DNA of 64,000 nt. It comes from Acorus gramineus. Lineage: Eukaryota > Streptophyta > Magnoliopsida > Acorales > Acoraceae. Of this stretch, positions 33,990 to 46,649 are shown in pieces. Position 1 is the first letter of the stretch. Each line of letters starts with the position of its first letter. The stretch lies in contig CM060847.1 in assembly GCA_030737835.1 (NCBI GenBank), positions 17,817,979-17,881,978 of the forward strand, read 5' to 3'. A model generated the notes under the pieces. It saw only the letters and a program-made list of their open reading frames with translations. It made no database searches and was not told the DNA's origin. The position numbers and the translations under genes were made by a program.

Positions 33990-34768
33990 TTAGTTATTGT
34001 TGTCCTCCCAGAACTGGTTCTGCAGGTAGTCTATCACCTTCTTATCCACCTGAAACGCCTTGGCAAGAATACCATCATCGATCTTCGGATTCGACCCAAA
34101 CACCGCGTTAGCAATTGTGATCACTCCAGGATTTTGGCTACTCAGAGCAGCTATTGCTACCGCATTCTCATGTCCAGGATTGAATTGGAAGTGAATGAGT
34201 CCGACGGGGAACACGAAAACATCACCCGCGTTGAGGACTTTGAAGATCAGACGGTTTTCAGGGTTGGAAGTGACGAAACCAACGTGGAGAGTGCCCTCGA
34301 TGACCGTCAGTATTTCAGTTGCTCGTGGGTGGGTATGTGGAGGGTTTTGCCCGTAAGGGGCATAGTCGATGCGGACGAGGGAGATGCCCAGAGTGTTTAG
34401 GCCCCCAATCTGGTTCACGTTGACGGTTGTCACATTCGATCCAACTTTGTTGTTGGTGTTACCTGGCTTGTTTAGGCCCGAGAAGAAGAAGTCATCAGCA
34501 TCGACCTTCATTGGGTTCTTGCAAACAAATCCATTCACCAGCACTGTAAAATCAAAGCGTCCAACATAGAGCATCAATAACATGCAATTAAAAAAGAGTT
34601 ATGCATATTGAAGAATAATAGTGTCATTTAAATGCCAGGATTGGAGGGAGTAGTACCTTGGGATGCCTTGTCGGCCACGCAGAAGTCTTGGAGAGGGCCA
34701 GGGTCCGAGGCGAAGACTACTGAGGAAACCATGCCGAACAGGACTACCATCAACATAGCAGAACCCAT
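33990..34768 (-). CDS. Germin-like protein (cupin), subfamily 1 type
   Basis: Germin-like proteins are secreted, Mn-binding cell-wall cupins; members show superoxide dismutase or oxalate oxidase activity or act in defence. Two exons (34657-34768, 33990-34543, minus strand) join to 221 aa. A signal peptide occupies about residues 1-20 ([20 protein letters not shown]). C30 (in DFC) and C45 (in FVC) form the usual disulfide. Cupin box 1 is [20 protein letters not shown] (102-121) with metal ligands H107, H109, E114. Box 2 is [16 protein letters not shown] with H155. N74-V-T is a likely glycosylation site. Length and gene structure are standard. The extended start at 34583 is intron read-through. 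All metal ligands are present, so it should be functional. Confidence 0.95.
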
Positions 34769-34873
34769 TGTGTACAATTTATAAACTTCAATCGAATAAT
34801 ATTTTGGGAAATGTTTGACTATCTGAATGATTTTGGAGATTGGTGAGTTGTAAGTCTTTGTGTTACTAATGGG

Positions 34874-34881
34874 TATTTATA
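34874..34881 (-). promoter_or_regulatory. TATA box of the germin-like gene
   Basis: TATAAATA on the minus strand, about 105 bp upstream of the ATG, the expected distance. Confidence 0.65.
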
Positions 34882-35249
34882 GGCACAGAAGAGTGATCAG
34901 GTGCCACTGAAATGGTCTCCAAATGAAATGCACATTGTGTATTTTATTGGTTTATTTTTCCAACAAGTAATTGACATGATCAAACAGGCCGGTTTGGTTT
35001 TAAATATTTTATTCTTTTAATTTTATAACGAGGAAATTAAAGTTTGCCAGGCACCGGTTTGGACTCTGTCTAAAAAAATGTTTGTAAAGAGGATTGGTTT
35101 ATTTTTGTGACGAGGAATAGTTCAACTTGCTTTCTTTCCCCTTTTGTGGGACAAAAACACCATTGAAGAAAGTTGATTTGGTGATGCTTGCAATGATGTA
35201 TTGCAAAGGTTAACTGTTTCTATAGCTTCTCTGTAGAAAAATTTAGAGA
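34882..35249. other. Upstream DNA of the germin-like gene
   Basis: Non-coding, AT-rich; no clear repeat boundary. Confidence 0.4.
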
Positions 35250-35890
35250 ACATAGAAGATTGGAGTTTGAGGCGCGAAGATTGCTATCCTTAAAGTGTTA
35301 TTAATCCTCAATCAAATATATTGAGTTTGCTAGAGGGTTTGTAGACTAAATACTTCCACGATACAACTTAAGGAGTCTGCATATAGCAACTCTGAAGAAC
35401 TCATACAATACTATGAAGATTGTAAAATTGATACTCTAATCTGTTTCATGAACAGAGTTATATAGGGCTTGAAGGGTTGTCTTTATAACATTTCAGAAAT
35501 TCTGTTATTGGAGTAGGGATGCCTTTGTATCCTTTCATAAATTTTAATTATCACCTTAAGAGGTGGCTATTGTGAATTTATGAAGGGATGCGACTGTTGG
35601 CTTAGTAATTCGAATTTCAAAAAACATGAATCCATCATCAAAAATAATTTTATGTTATTTTTCATACACACACGCGCATATAAGTGCACCTAATAATGCG
35701 CTAAAATGCGCCATCATGCGCCTGCACACACGTGCACTAAGCGTGGGTGGTCCCCCTTTGTCTTTTCCAAGATCCCTTACACATGTGAGCTAATATATAA
35801 AGTTGAAATATTTTTTCCAATTTCCGATATGAGACTATTCTCAAGCATCCACTCCACATATTACAGTCTTCTTCAACATTCACACCAAAG
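35250..35890 (+). repeat. Dispersed repeat R, copy 1 (possible LTR-type fragment)
   Basis: Shares a long series of ordered blocks with 63440-64000: TTGAGTTTGCTAGAGGGTT, TTCCACGATACAAC, TGCACCTAATAATGC, CCCTTTGTCTTTTC, TATATAAAGT and GGGACTATTC. The TATATAAAGT box followed by a GGGACTATTC block suggests a promoter-bearing terminal repeat of an LTR element. Boundaries and target duplications were not found. No coding region. Confidence 0.5.
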
Positions 35891-36139
35891 AAGCATTCAA
35901 GACATTAATAAATAAATAAAAAAGAAACTTCTAATGATGTGAGATTATCTGGAGTCTCCGGACATGTTTGACGTGGTTTTGGATCAACTACCATCGCCAT
36001 TGATCCTTGTCCTCCTAGGTCGTTTGTAATATAATATGTGGAAGTCATCAACAATAAACCCAAGATCAAATGGAATAATGGAAACAACACCACAAGATGA
36101 AGCGGTCACCTTCAGTGATAGGATGATGCGTATCCTTGG

Positions 36140-36330
36140 GTAACATGCGGAATCGATTCCTCCTTTGTGAGAAGCCTTTTTTAACTGGGAAGATGGTGAT
36201 GCGAGTTGCCCAATTTTCTTTTTTACATGTATTTACTCTTTCTATTCTCTCTCATTTCGGAGTTTGTAATTCGAATTCAGGAATGAAATCGGATAGCAAA
36301 CATCTACCTTTGTTTTAAAAAAAAAAACAC
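36140..36330 (+). mobile_element. Possible retroposon 3' tail
   Basis: A block (GTTTGTAATTCGAATTCAGG, then TGAAATCGGATAGCAAA) leads to a poly-A tract at 36318-36329. A diverged copy ends at 57110-57127 in the same way, which suggests the 3' end of a LINE or SINE family. No coding region is recognised. Confidence 0.4.
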
Positions 36331-36805
36331 CACGTGATGAAATATAGTAGTCGGTCTAAGTTTACATCCATGGGAAATTGTACAATACGTGAGATACAAA
36401 ACAATAATAAACTCACAAACTCTATCATGAGGTTTCCCACCAGTTGAAACTTCAATGAATTCCTAATTATCTAACTTCTTCCCCAAGTATTCTCTTAATG
36501 AAAGCTATAACTATTAATATCCTTTTTGTAAGATTTTATGAGATTTACATTCAATACCAATTAAGATAGAATGTTAACTAACCCTGTCAATTGGATCCTC
36601 ATCTCAATATGGCGGCTTCATCACGGCTATCTGATATTGGTACACCGAATTCAGAGATATAACCCACATATATGACCACTAAATATCAATAAAAAAGAGT
36701 AATTTTAGACAATTAATGCTTACGTATAAATGTTTGAAACAATTAATGAGCATACAATTCCACATACAGCTCTAGCTCCTAGGTGCTTCATTTGGACTTT
36801 CATTG

Positions 36806-37600
36806 TGTAGGAGACAAAATCTGTCTCACCAAAATAAGGAATAAGAGTACAAGACTTGAACATAGTAGAATAAAGTTATGATAGGAGCGGGCCCACTTGT
36901 GCGTCAAAACTCATCTCAAGTAAAGCTTAATCCATAAATTGAAGCCCATCTCAGTTAAAAGTCCGTCTCACTGTAGAGGTCTATTTTAGACAAAGGTCCA
37001 CCTCTGCTTATGATGTCACCTCGGATTAGGCAGAGCAGCACCTTAGGTCGAACCACTAGTGAAAGTACAGAAAAGCCCAATGAATATTCCCGGACACAAT
37101 GCTTGTAACCAACTGTCAAAAAACGATTATGATAAGCTAATCCCGAGATCACACGTGTCAACTGATCCAAGAGTCACGTGGAAGATTCCATCTCATGATA
37201 TGCTCACACCTCCAAAGCATAAACTGGCACGCCCTTTCCGCCTATAAATAGAAGGGTATTCCCTTCTATAAAAGAGATACACTTCTTTTCCCCCAAAAAA
37301 TCTAGACTCAAGCTTGAAATCTCATTTTAATAGAGATTTGACTTGATCATCGAAAGTTCTTAGGATGACACATTCTGTGGTGTGAGATCCCGCTAAAAAA
37401 GGAACTACGTGTAACTTGATCCCTTAATAAGGGAACGTATACAGCCTGAGAAGTTACATAAAGTTCAGTCCAGACAAAATTTTTATCAATCGATCCATCA
37501 CGGACCCTCATCGTCGTCTCTTCACGAATTTATCCAAACGAAGCCCGAATCATCCTTGAGTCCAATAGATTCGAGGAGGAGCACATTTTCATCCCTCACA
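36806..37600 (+). mobile_element. Solo LTR, second gypsy-type family
   Basis: A 795-bp segment begins TGTAGGAGAC and ends CATCCCTCACA and is flanked by perfect 5-bp repeats CATTG (36801-36805 and 37601-37605). Inside is a TATA region (GCCTATAAATAGAAGG, about 37241) followed by a leader with ACTCAAGCTTGAAA, the layout of Ty3/gypsy (Tat/Athila-like) terminal repeats. No internal region remains beside it. It is unrelated to the three long LTRs. Confidence 0.8.
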
Positions 37601-37605
37601 CATTG

Positions 37606-38240
37606 TATATGAACTCATTTACAGAAAAAGTGAAAACAATTTGATAAAATATGACAATAAAAAAGAATAAATACATACTTCAATGAAATATATGAACTCG
37701 TTTGCGGAATTCTTCTTTTGGCAGAGCATACACTTTTTTTGGGTAATGGTTAATGGGTCTAAACAAGGGGAAGATATATAGACTACATCTAACACAACTT
37801 TTTCAAAACAATGATTATTTGACATGAATAAAATTGTATGTTAAGTTTTGCCTAAAAAGCGAGGCGCATTGTTTTCAAAAACTTTTGTGGTAAGTAATTG
37901 ATTTGTATTAACCACAATGTGTGAGATTTACAAACCGTAAAGTATATTAGAAAATCTCACTGTCTAAGTCTCCATTTGGCGGAGCGGTTTGACAGCGTTG
38001 GTGGGGGCCGACGGATGCGATCACGCAGACAAACAACACTTTTCTTGTTCGCGTCAACAACCTAAAAACCCTTTGTCGTATCTCATGTTTTTCGTTTTTT
38101 CTAGCGTTCACCCGACGCTGTGAAACACCGCTTCCCCCCATTGCGAGTCTCCCCCCGTGTTTAGCCTACCGCGGACTTACCCGACGTGCTCCCAAATGTT
38201 GCCTAAGATTCTCCCATAAGGGAATTGAAACAACATATAT
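37606..38240. other. Intergenic DNA, GC-richer block 37960-38210
   Basis: No gene recognised. The GC-richer block has short open frames only on the minus strand and no known motif. Confidence 0.4.
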
Positions 38241-38500
38241 ATCATCATTTCCAAAGCGGTCCAAGGTGCGGGGGAGTTCCTAATCTTCCTTCATGGCTTG
38301 CTCCAGCATCCAAGTTTGGCCATACTAGATTTGGAGGGTCCCTACTTCCTTTCTCGATCCTTTTGGACAATGTCCTGTATCTCAGACCATAGCGCGTGCT
38401 CGTCAATAACGTCAACTCACATATACATTCTATGTCTTGCAAGAATATCGATCGCTTGATTTCCTTCTCTATTGATATGTGATACCTCCAAGCTGGCACA
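38240..38500 (-). mobile_element. LINE RNase H scrap
   Basis: Minus-strand translation gives HINREGNQAIDILARHR near 38485-38425, which matches the C-terminal block of the plant RNase H-like domain (RVT_3) found in L1-type LINEs and related proteins (REGNQAADHLA). Frames are broken around it. Confidence 0.5.
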
Positions 38501-38519
38501 AAAGCTTTATTAATTTAAA

Positions 38520-40130
38520 GCTCGCAAAGGGTTCCAAATGCTGTTTTTCCCATAGCCCAAGCTTCAACTGTGGTTGAATATGTTTCACTCAAGTACTCCA
38601 AATTTTACAGAAATGTATTGCAGCCCAATTTTTATATACACAATAAGGCCCTTGAGTTGCAACAGACTGATGGTTCGGTGAGGCCTACTCTGCTTCTGGT
38701 GCTTCTCATATCACCAGAGTGACCTTTGCTAAAGATTTATTATTAGGAGAATATTTTGTCTTTATTATCATTTTTTTTTTTTGCTTGGTAAAGTAGTTGT
38801 GTATTTCTATTACTTTCTAATCTGTACATGGTTGTACAAACCATAAAAAAAACCAACAAATGAACGAAAAGATAGAGAATGGAGCCACATCCCATTACAT
38901 AAGCTGGAAAGAATTTATGGTTTGATTCTCAGTTGGATGAGCCCATCTTTGTCCTCCTGAATGATTTGCAGTAATTCTGGCCAGAACATGGAAGGTTCAT
39001 AGGTTGAAGTCCCCATTGGGGACTGGTGTGTTGCTAGAAGATCAGCAGGCACGGTTACCTTCTCTGTAGACGTGAGAAATTTTCCAACTCTCATATGATT
39101 GAATGAGTGTAGAAAATATTCGCAGATCACGAATAGCATACTCTAACCCATGCCACAACAGTGGTGGAATCTGTTTCCAGCCAAATATTGTTAGTATGGA
39201 TGTTAAAGCACATCTCCAATCCTGCTACAAGACCTTTAAGCTCGAGAAGGATGATGGAGGCCGCACACACACGAGTTGTGAGAGCTTTGAGGCAGTCCCC
39301 GTTGTGATCTCGCACAAGCGCACCGAATGCATAGCGATCATCAGCCTTTGAACCATCTGAATTAGCCTTCACACATCTAGTCTAGTGGCGGGGGGGACCA
39401 GGTGACCACGGTCACATAACTTTGTTTCTCTTCAAAGATTTAAGCTCAGTAAGACGGATTTAATGAGCTCTAGGCGGGCCCGCCTTAGATAATAGAATAC
39501 TTGTCCATGACTGAATGCGCTTTCGGACCTTGTCAACTAGAGGGCTGCACATTTGATGTGTAAGAGAGCACGCAATCAGGGGTAGACCTAAATGCTTCAC
39601 CGGGAGAGAGCAGGCCCGAATACCAAGGATATTGGAAGTGACTGTTGGGTCCAATGAGTGGAAAAGCTGACTTTTCTGAGAGTTAAGATTGAGGCCTGAC
39701 TCAAGGGCAAAGTTGGATAGGAGCATCCTCAATTCTGTAGTAGAAGAAGCCTCACCATCCATAAAAATAATTAAGTCATCTGCAAAGGCTAGATGAGTAA
39801 CATTGAGGTCTGTTTTCAAGTACTTGCCTATGGATCCGACCGCAACCGCATCATCAATCTGGTGAGAGAGCTCTTGCATAACTAGAACAAAGAGCAATGG
39901 GGATAGTGGATCTCCTTGCCTGAGTCCACATTTTATTATCATTTTTATGATATTATTAGTTTCCTACTTTTCCTTGTTTCCTTTTCTGATATTTTAGGTT
40001 TTCCATTATGTATTTATAAATTGAGCATTTGGCTCCTCTAATACAATAACAAGAATTCATTTTTCTTTATTCTAACAACCTTATATCTTTTAGTATTAAA
40101 TGATCTTATGAGTACAATCATGAGGAACCT
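38520..40130 (+). repeat. Possible LTR-like repeat split by LINE D
   Basis: The DNA on the two sides of LINE D joins naturally at TTTATTATCA and continues with a TATTTATAAATTGAGCA promoter-like box and a TTCTAACA end, the texture of a copia-type terminal repeat. Its boundaries and family are uncertain, and no target duplication was found. Confidence 0.3.
38776..39931 (-). mobile_element. 5'-truncated LINE D with target duplication
   Basis: An L1-type insertion on the minus strand. A T run at 38771-38782 is the reversed poly-A tail, and the 15-bp direct repeat TTTATTATCATTTTT lies at both ends (38761-38775 and 39932-39946), the hallmark of target-primed reverse transcription. Coding pieces in order are the RT block LRQGDPLSPLLFVLVMQ, the catalytic FADDLIIF (intact), LPVKHLGLPL, and then the RNase H-like block WLETDSTTVVAW near 39127-39372. 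The frame is open for 160 codons but the element is truncated and lacks the endonuclease, so it cannot move on its own. It is younger than relics A-C. Confidence 0.85.
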
Positions 40131-40139
40131 CCTGGGGCT

Positions 40140-40828
40140 GCACTCCACTAGATCTGAGCTGTAGAGTTTTGTTCACACCAAATATGCCATCATATTGCAC
40201 AAGACAGAGATTTTGCATTCTTTGTAGTTCCAGCAGTGTGTTGATGTAATCAATTCACCGATACTTCCATCGAAGCAACATTAGTCTTCTGGAGCCCCAT
40301 TTGCCTTAGAAGGGTGTCCAAATATTGAAAGAGAAAGTGTAGTTTAGTAATAGATGATATGGAATTTCAGCTTCAGGTTTACATAGAGTGCAAGTGTGAT
40401 CATAGACTAATCCCTTCCTTGAGAGTATTTAGAGTAGGGAGTTTCTTCACTGAGTCTTAGAGGCTATAATTGATGCAAACCCAGTCTTCCCTTTCTTCGG
40501 GAGATCATTTAAACTTCTCTACGTTCCACGCCTCACTAAGTGTAAGATTCTCTGTTTTATTTCTTTGCGAAATATGGATGGTAGGCCATTACATTCAACT
40601 TTGATCTGTTTGTATCTCTCGCCAAATATCGTTGAGATGAGTCGGCCACCGAAGATGGCTCTTCCAATCCAGGCTGCCCGTGAAAGATTCACTTGTTGAG
40701 GGGGAGCCCATGAGAATACACCAGAACTATATAAATGGTCATTCAGACCATTGCTCAGTAGCCTTTTGAATCCTTTTTTGCGAGAAAAGGATTCGACTCC
40801 ATGGTGACGAGCTAGAGGCTGATGGTTC
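40140..40828 (-). mobile_element. LINE relic E, zinc-binding region
   Basis: Minus-strand pieces include SWAPPQQVNLSRAAWIGRAI near 40720-40660 and a zf-RVT-like CTLCKPEAEIPYHLLLN near 40395-40345. This is the C-terminal part of an L1-type ORF2 with frame breaks. The element continues at 43301 on the other side of a solo LTR. Confidence 0.65.
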
Positions 40829-43295
40829 TGTAACGTTTCTGTATTTTTAGCCTTATATATTTATTTTAAATATATAATGGAAATTTTAATTGAAATTTAA
40901 TTATTTCATTTTTTTTTATTTGGCGGTAGGCCCAAATGGGTCTAATTTGATTTATAATTTTGATAATTATAAATTGATGTTGAAATATTTATTTTTATTT
41001 TTTTTTGGAGATCTTTATAGTCTCAAGATATTTTGGTTGAAATTTGGTGAGATTCGGAGTTAGGGAAATTAGGTTTTTAGGATTTTGTGTTAAGTTATTG
41101 GGCCCAGGGATCTAGTTGCGAATCCAGAATATCTTTTAATAGGCTTCAGGGATCCGTTTGTAAATCGGATAGGGATCTGTCTGTAAATCGGATAAGGACC
41201 TAGTTGTAAACCCGTAATACTTGAGGGGTCGTTTTGTAATTTGGTAAAAACCCTTTTATATATAACACATTTTGGGTTAGGGTTTGCATCAGAATTCTCA
41301 CGATACAAGAAAGGTGGTGATGACCTAACTCTACCCGTCGAGCACTACAAGGTGATAAATCTTTCTCTTTTGATTTTTATTGTTTAGTGTTTCAATTTAG
41401 TTTGGTTAGGAGATGATTGTGTCAATCTATTATTTGGGAAAGAATATTGATGGGTTATGGTTAGGGTTTGATTGATTTTAAATAGATGGTGTTTTTATTA
41501 GATTTCAATGGATCTTGAAGGATTTCTTAAGATCAAACTAGATTTATTGGTTTTGGGATTTAAGGGTTATTTTCGGGTGGATTGAATATCTGATCATTAA
41601 ATCGTGTTTTTGACTATGATAGAGTCGTTTTTGGGAAAATTGTATTTCACAAACAGAAATAGGTTTCGAAAAGATCTTTCCAACGAATCTTGAATCGTCT
41701 GATTTGGAGTTACAGGTAGAAAGTTATGATTTTTCAAAGATTTCTGTGCAGTTTCTTATAATTCAAATATTTAGCTTCATGATCAAGTTTGATGAATTTT
41801 AGAGATTAAAGGGATCCCAAATGGATGTTTAATGAGTATAATTTGATTTGTGGGTTTTGATGATTTTATTGATCTTGGTGACTCAATTTGGATCTTAAAT
41901 CAATTAATTTGGTTTAGTGGATCAATGAATATTAATTGGATATTTTTGTTATTTGGATGTAAATTGATTGGATTGATTTATTTGAATCATTGGAGTTGTA
42001 GTGGATTATTTGTCTAAATATTTTATTCGAGGATTGATCGATTATGTGGGCCTTATGAAATAAATGGATATTGATTATCAGATCATTGTGAGATATGAAC
42101 ATTTTAATATTTATTTGGAGTTGGGATTTTTGTTAGGCCTTTAAGGTGAATTGCGGATTGTAGGTCTATTTGGTACGGGCTCTTAGGATTATTGGGCTGA
42201 GTGTTGTTGTAAGTTGTTTGTCAGTTGTTTGTCATGATTGAATGATTTTCTTATTTATTGATTTCATAATTGTTATGCTAGGTTATCCACGTGCGAGTGT
42301 ATAGCGTTTATGCATGTGCATCGATTTGTATTGCGTGGACTGGAGGTGAGTGGACTTGAGTTTCATATGTAGTTTCAAAAGAATATATTATGTATTCATG
42401 CTAGGATCATCTATTTTACGGAATATAACTGCTAGTTTCGATATAAAAATATGAGCATGCTTTAGTTGATATATGCATCATTATGGGTTGTATTTTGAGA
42501 TCGTACATGCTCTGTCTTTTCATGGTTTGAAGATATGATAGGTTATCAATGCATCCATTTCCGTCTAGGTGGCTCAGTCTTGGTGGCCAACGTCTAGGTG
42601 GGCATACGTCTACGTGGCCAGGTCCGAGAACGTAGGACTCAGTCTTTGTGGCTATGTCTACGTGGCCATGCCTGTGAAAGGCCCCGCGAGATAGGTGCTG
42701 CGAAGACAGACATGCGTGTTCGTGGTGTTGCATGCATCATATTGGATAGGATTTGTGTGCGTGTGTATATATATTATTGCATGTCTTGGTGGCCTTGTTG
42801 TATATTTATTTTCTTGATATATTACATGTCTGTGTAGACATATTACGATATTGATATTTTGAATATAAATGTACTAACGGGATGATGATGGTCCATTCAC
42901 TGAGCGTGTTGTAGCTCACCCCTCTCTTCCCAACCTTTCAGATTAGCTGTTGATGGTTGTCGATCTCGTTAAGGCGTTGGAGGTTGAACCTCGTATTTTA
43001 TTTCCGGAGCACTAGACTTGTGTAAAAGATGTTGGTCATTTCTTTGGCATGTAGAGGACCCATATGTATGATAGTGTGGATATATCTAAATTAAGTTGTT
43101 TTTGATGTATATTGAATTTACGTCGGATTTTAGCATTGACGATATATGTATAATTATGGTGATGTATTCGTATGTTCTCTGGATGAAAAATATATATATA
43201 TATATATATATATAGAACTCTGAGATTCGAGGAATTTAGTTAACGCAACCGGATTTCACACTTCAAAACGGGGCCGTGGATCCGAGGGCGTTACA
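40829..43295 (+). mobile_element. Solo LTR of the long-LTR gypsy family (LTR2)
   Basis: A 2467-bp segment begins TGTAACGTTTC and ends GAGGGCGTTACA and is flanked by perfect 5-bp repeats GGTTC (40824-40828 and 43296-43300). Its end and the CTCACCCCTC block near 42916-42925 match LTR1 and LTR3. It sits inside LINE relic E. A (TA)n microsatellite lies at 43190-43214. No internal region remains. The short open frames are incidental. Confidence 0.85.
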
Positions 43296-43300
43296 GGTTC

Positions 43301-44060
43301 AATATGCCAAATGTTCTTAATTAACTGTTATTAATTTTCATCTTCAAATTTTCCGGTTGCTGATAGAATCAGGTCATAATATGATTGACCCTCTCTGCAA
43401 TAGGAAGCTTATCTGATCTGCAAAAGATGAATGGCGTCCTGAGATGAAGACTTTGGCAATTTGCTCAGTTTAAGCAAATACCCGAAGTTGTGGAGAATTG
43501 GTCCAATAGAGTTTGACAATAGAGAATGGGTCAATTGGTTAATTTACAAAATGTTTCCAGTTTTGACAATCAGTATTTTGAATATGTTCCACTTGGGTTA
43601 GGGCTCTTTTTTATATCTGGAAAATGAGTGCTCTGAAAGACCTCTAGGTTGATGAAAATGAAAATGAGTAAAACTACCAATCCAGGGAAAGTTAACCAAA
43701 GAAACGGTCAAGTTCCCGCAAATTACATGAGTTGATACAATCATTAAATCTGCTTAACCTTGGAGTATGCGGTGGAAAACCACCGACTTTTTCACGGTAG
43801 AAGCTCATTTCACTAAAATCCCCTCCAATTACCTAGAGAGCATTAGTAGAGGAGGAGGAAAATGTGAGAAGATCGTTGCATAGCTGCTGACGCTCTTCTA
43901 CTTTATTAGAAGTAAAAACTGTCATGAGATAGAAAAAGATATCGAAGAAACATTCACAGAACTTTTATTCTGTCATTACCAATTTCTTCCTGTTGAGTGA
44001 GGATTTCAAAGAGATTATGAGGAATCATGATGTAGCGTGATCATGGATCGTTCAATCGAC
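43301..44060 (-). mobile_element. LINE relic E, endonuclease region
   Basis: On the minus strand near 43930-43720 there is sequence like SNKVEERQQLCNDLL, ALWVIGGDFSEMSFYREKVG and RLSRFNDCINSCNLREL. This is the conserved second half of the L1-type APE endonuclease domain (GDFN-E... RFNDCI...L-E-L). Downstream pieces are broken. With 40140-40828 it forms one LINE split by LTR2; the reverse transcriptase between them is largely missing. Confidence 0.75.
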
Positions 44061-44579
44061 ATTGAGGACTACCAAATGGATGATGACGATTGATATACAA
44101 TTTTAATAATTTTTCAGTTTGTTAGGATTTCTTTTCTATTTTTAGAAAGTAAATTTGAATTTAGATTTGAATATTTGAATTTGATTTCGAATTTGAATTT
44201 AGTTAGATTTATTTGTGATTTGAAAGATTTAAATATTTGTTGAGATCCCAATTTGTTAGGAATTTTTTATAACTAGACTTTATAATTAAAAAATTAAGAA
44301 AAATATTTGGTTTTTAGAATTTATTTATTTCATTCTTTTTGTTATTCGTGGTGAATATCAATTACGTAGAATTCCAACATCTTGTATTTTTTTGAGAAAT
44401 CAACAGATTGTTGAAGCCCATCATCCTGACAATTTTCATGAAGAATCAAAAGTATCGTTGGAGCTTGCAGATCTTGTATCTTTGATCGGATCAGTAGAAG
44501 AGTATAATCCTACACTGCATCAGTTGGTATTATAGCATTGTCGATTCGTCAAGGTAATCCGTGATCCATCCCTTTTTTT

Positions 44580-44712
44580 TTTTTTTTTAAATCCCATTCC
44601 ATCCGTACAACCCCAAACCCAAATAAATAAATAAATAATAAAAAACAAAAATTCATCCCATCTGTACAACCCCAAACCCTCACAAATAATAATAATAATA
44701 ATAAATAAGTAA
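44580..44712. repeat. Simple-repeat pair around a duplicated segment
   Basis: TACAACCCCAAACCC occurs twice (about 44604 and 44663), each copy followed by AAATA or AATAAT microsatellite DNA. Confidence 0.7.
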
Positions 44713-46649
44713 TTCATCTCTGTTACAATCAACCAACCAATACACCCTGCACCGATTACATCACTTTTTCAAATTAAAAAAAAAGGAAAACTTTCATTTG
44801 ACCCCTCACACCAAGTTTTCATCCAAAAAACCACCCAATCCCTCAAATTACTCTTTTCATTCCAATTCGATATGTATTCAAAAAAAAAGAAGCGGAGATG
44901 TCGATGAGAAGACATCCTCTTAGCAAAGCCTACAGTCGTGATGAAGTTGTTCACCGACGGAATAAACCAGCAAATGTATGAGCGATTCTATGCGCTAACA
45001 CAACAGATGGAGGCGATGACGACATTTATGCAACATCGGGAGTAACCACCAACCCCACAATCACTAGCCTCACGATCTATGGCGAAGGAGCCTATTGATG
45101 GTGATTTTGACAACCAATAATGATTCACAAGCCCCATTATATAGGACCCATGTAAGCCTAATGAGGTAGCATAGGTGGCAATACCAAATATGTCATTGAT
45201 GCCAATTCGGGTAACTCCTCACCATAATTATAGGACGGTTAGGATTACCTCATATGAAACCGTACGTGGAGTGCATTCAATTGTGTTTTTTTTTTTTTTT
45301 TGGCTTATCACAATTAAATCGTCAAACGATAATTGAATCAACTCCTCAATTATCATGTTGAATAATCGATAGTTTTTTGGAGATTTTTACCACTGATTTA
45401 TTTATTGGGAGGACTTTTTTAAATTTGATTTGATTGGAAATTACAATTGATCGATTTGGCTATCGATTTCAATGTCTGTTGTTTCAGGTGTGATTTTATT
45501 TAGTTGTTTGTTTCTACATTTGTTATAATTTTTTTCTTGAATTTGGTATTTGACGTTAAATCTATCAGCATATAATGCGTTTGTTTTACAATTTTTTCTG
45601 TGAATTTAGTTTTTTCATTTTAAATTTGTTTTTTGGAAGACTTTTAGAATTCTGAAGTTATTTTGGATTTATATGCATTATTTTTTCAAATATCAGTTGC
45701 ATTTTCAAACTAATATGAACCTTTATGTATTTTTTTTTATAAGCCAATTATATTTATGAATGGAACTGACTTTTACTATATAAGCCAATATTTTTTATAT
45801 TAAAATTCATGTTTATAAGCCTTATATAGGTAAAGTCAATTACATTCTCAAATGTAATTGACCTTTCTTTTGCAATTGATCAATTTGGTTATGGTTTTCA
45901 ATGTTTATTGATTCATGTGTAACCTACGTTATTGTTTGTTTTTGCATTTGGTAAAAAAAAAAATTTCTTGAATTTGGTGTTTGGTATTGAATCTGGTAGC
46001 CTTTGATATGGCTTTTGTTTACAATTTTTTTTTTGAATCTGGCGTTTGATGTTAAATATTTTTTTTGGAAGACTTTATAGAGTTTTAATGTTATATTGGC
46101 ATGTGGTTGTATAACATTTCAAACTAATATAAACTTTTATGTATTATATCTTGTATGCCAGTTACATTGTTAAAACTGTTTGTGCAATATATTTTGAAAC
46201 TAAGTTGCATCAAAACCGTTTATCTAATCATAAGGTTCATCAAAAGACAATTACATTTATCAAAAGGTGGATGTGAAGGTCAGAAAAGTGAAGTATAGAG
46301 GAAGACTGTAAAGATAGCCGAACTACTTCTCATATGATAGAGAGCGACGAGAGGAATCCAAGGGTGGTGACGCCGCTCGCCAAAGATGAGCAGGTCGGCC
46401 AGAATGATTTTTTTAAGTGGTTGATGTGTATAAAAAAACGGTTAGAAAATTTTGGGATGTGTTTCAAAAGGAGGAAACGGTAAATGAAATAGAGGGTTTT
46501 GACGTGCCAATATGTGATTTAAATATGGGTAGTTTTGTATTTTACTTTTTTATTCTTTTGTAAAAATCAACCAGGAAACTAATAATATATTGCCATCTAA
46601 CGAAGCTTATGGTTAGGGCCTAAATAATGGGGCCTGTGTAGCAAAACTC

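Noticed and set aside
34544-34583. Start of the germin-like protein at 34583
   Set aside because: That start is intronic. A signal-peptide exon at 34657-34768 joins in phase and gives the standard 221-aa length.
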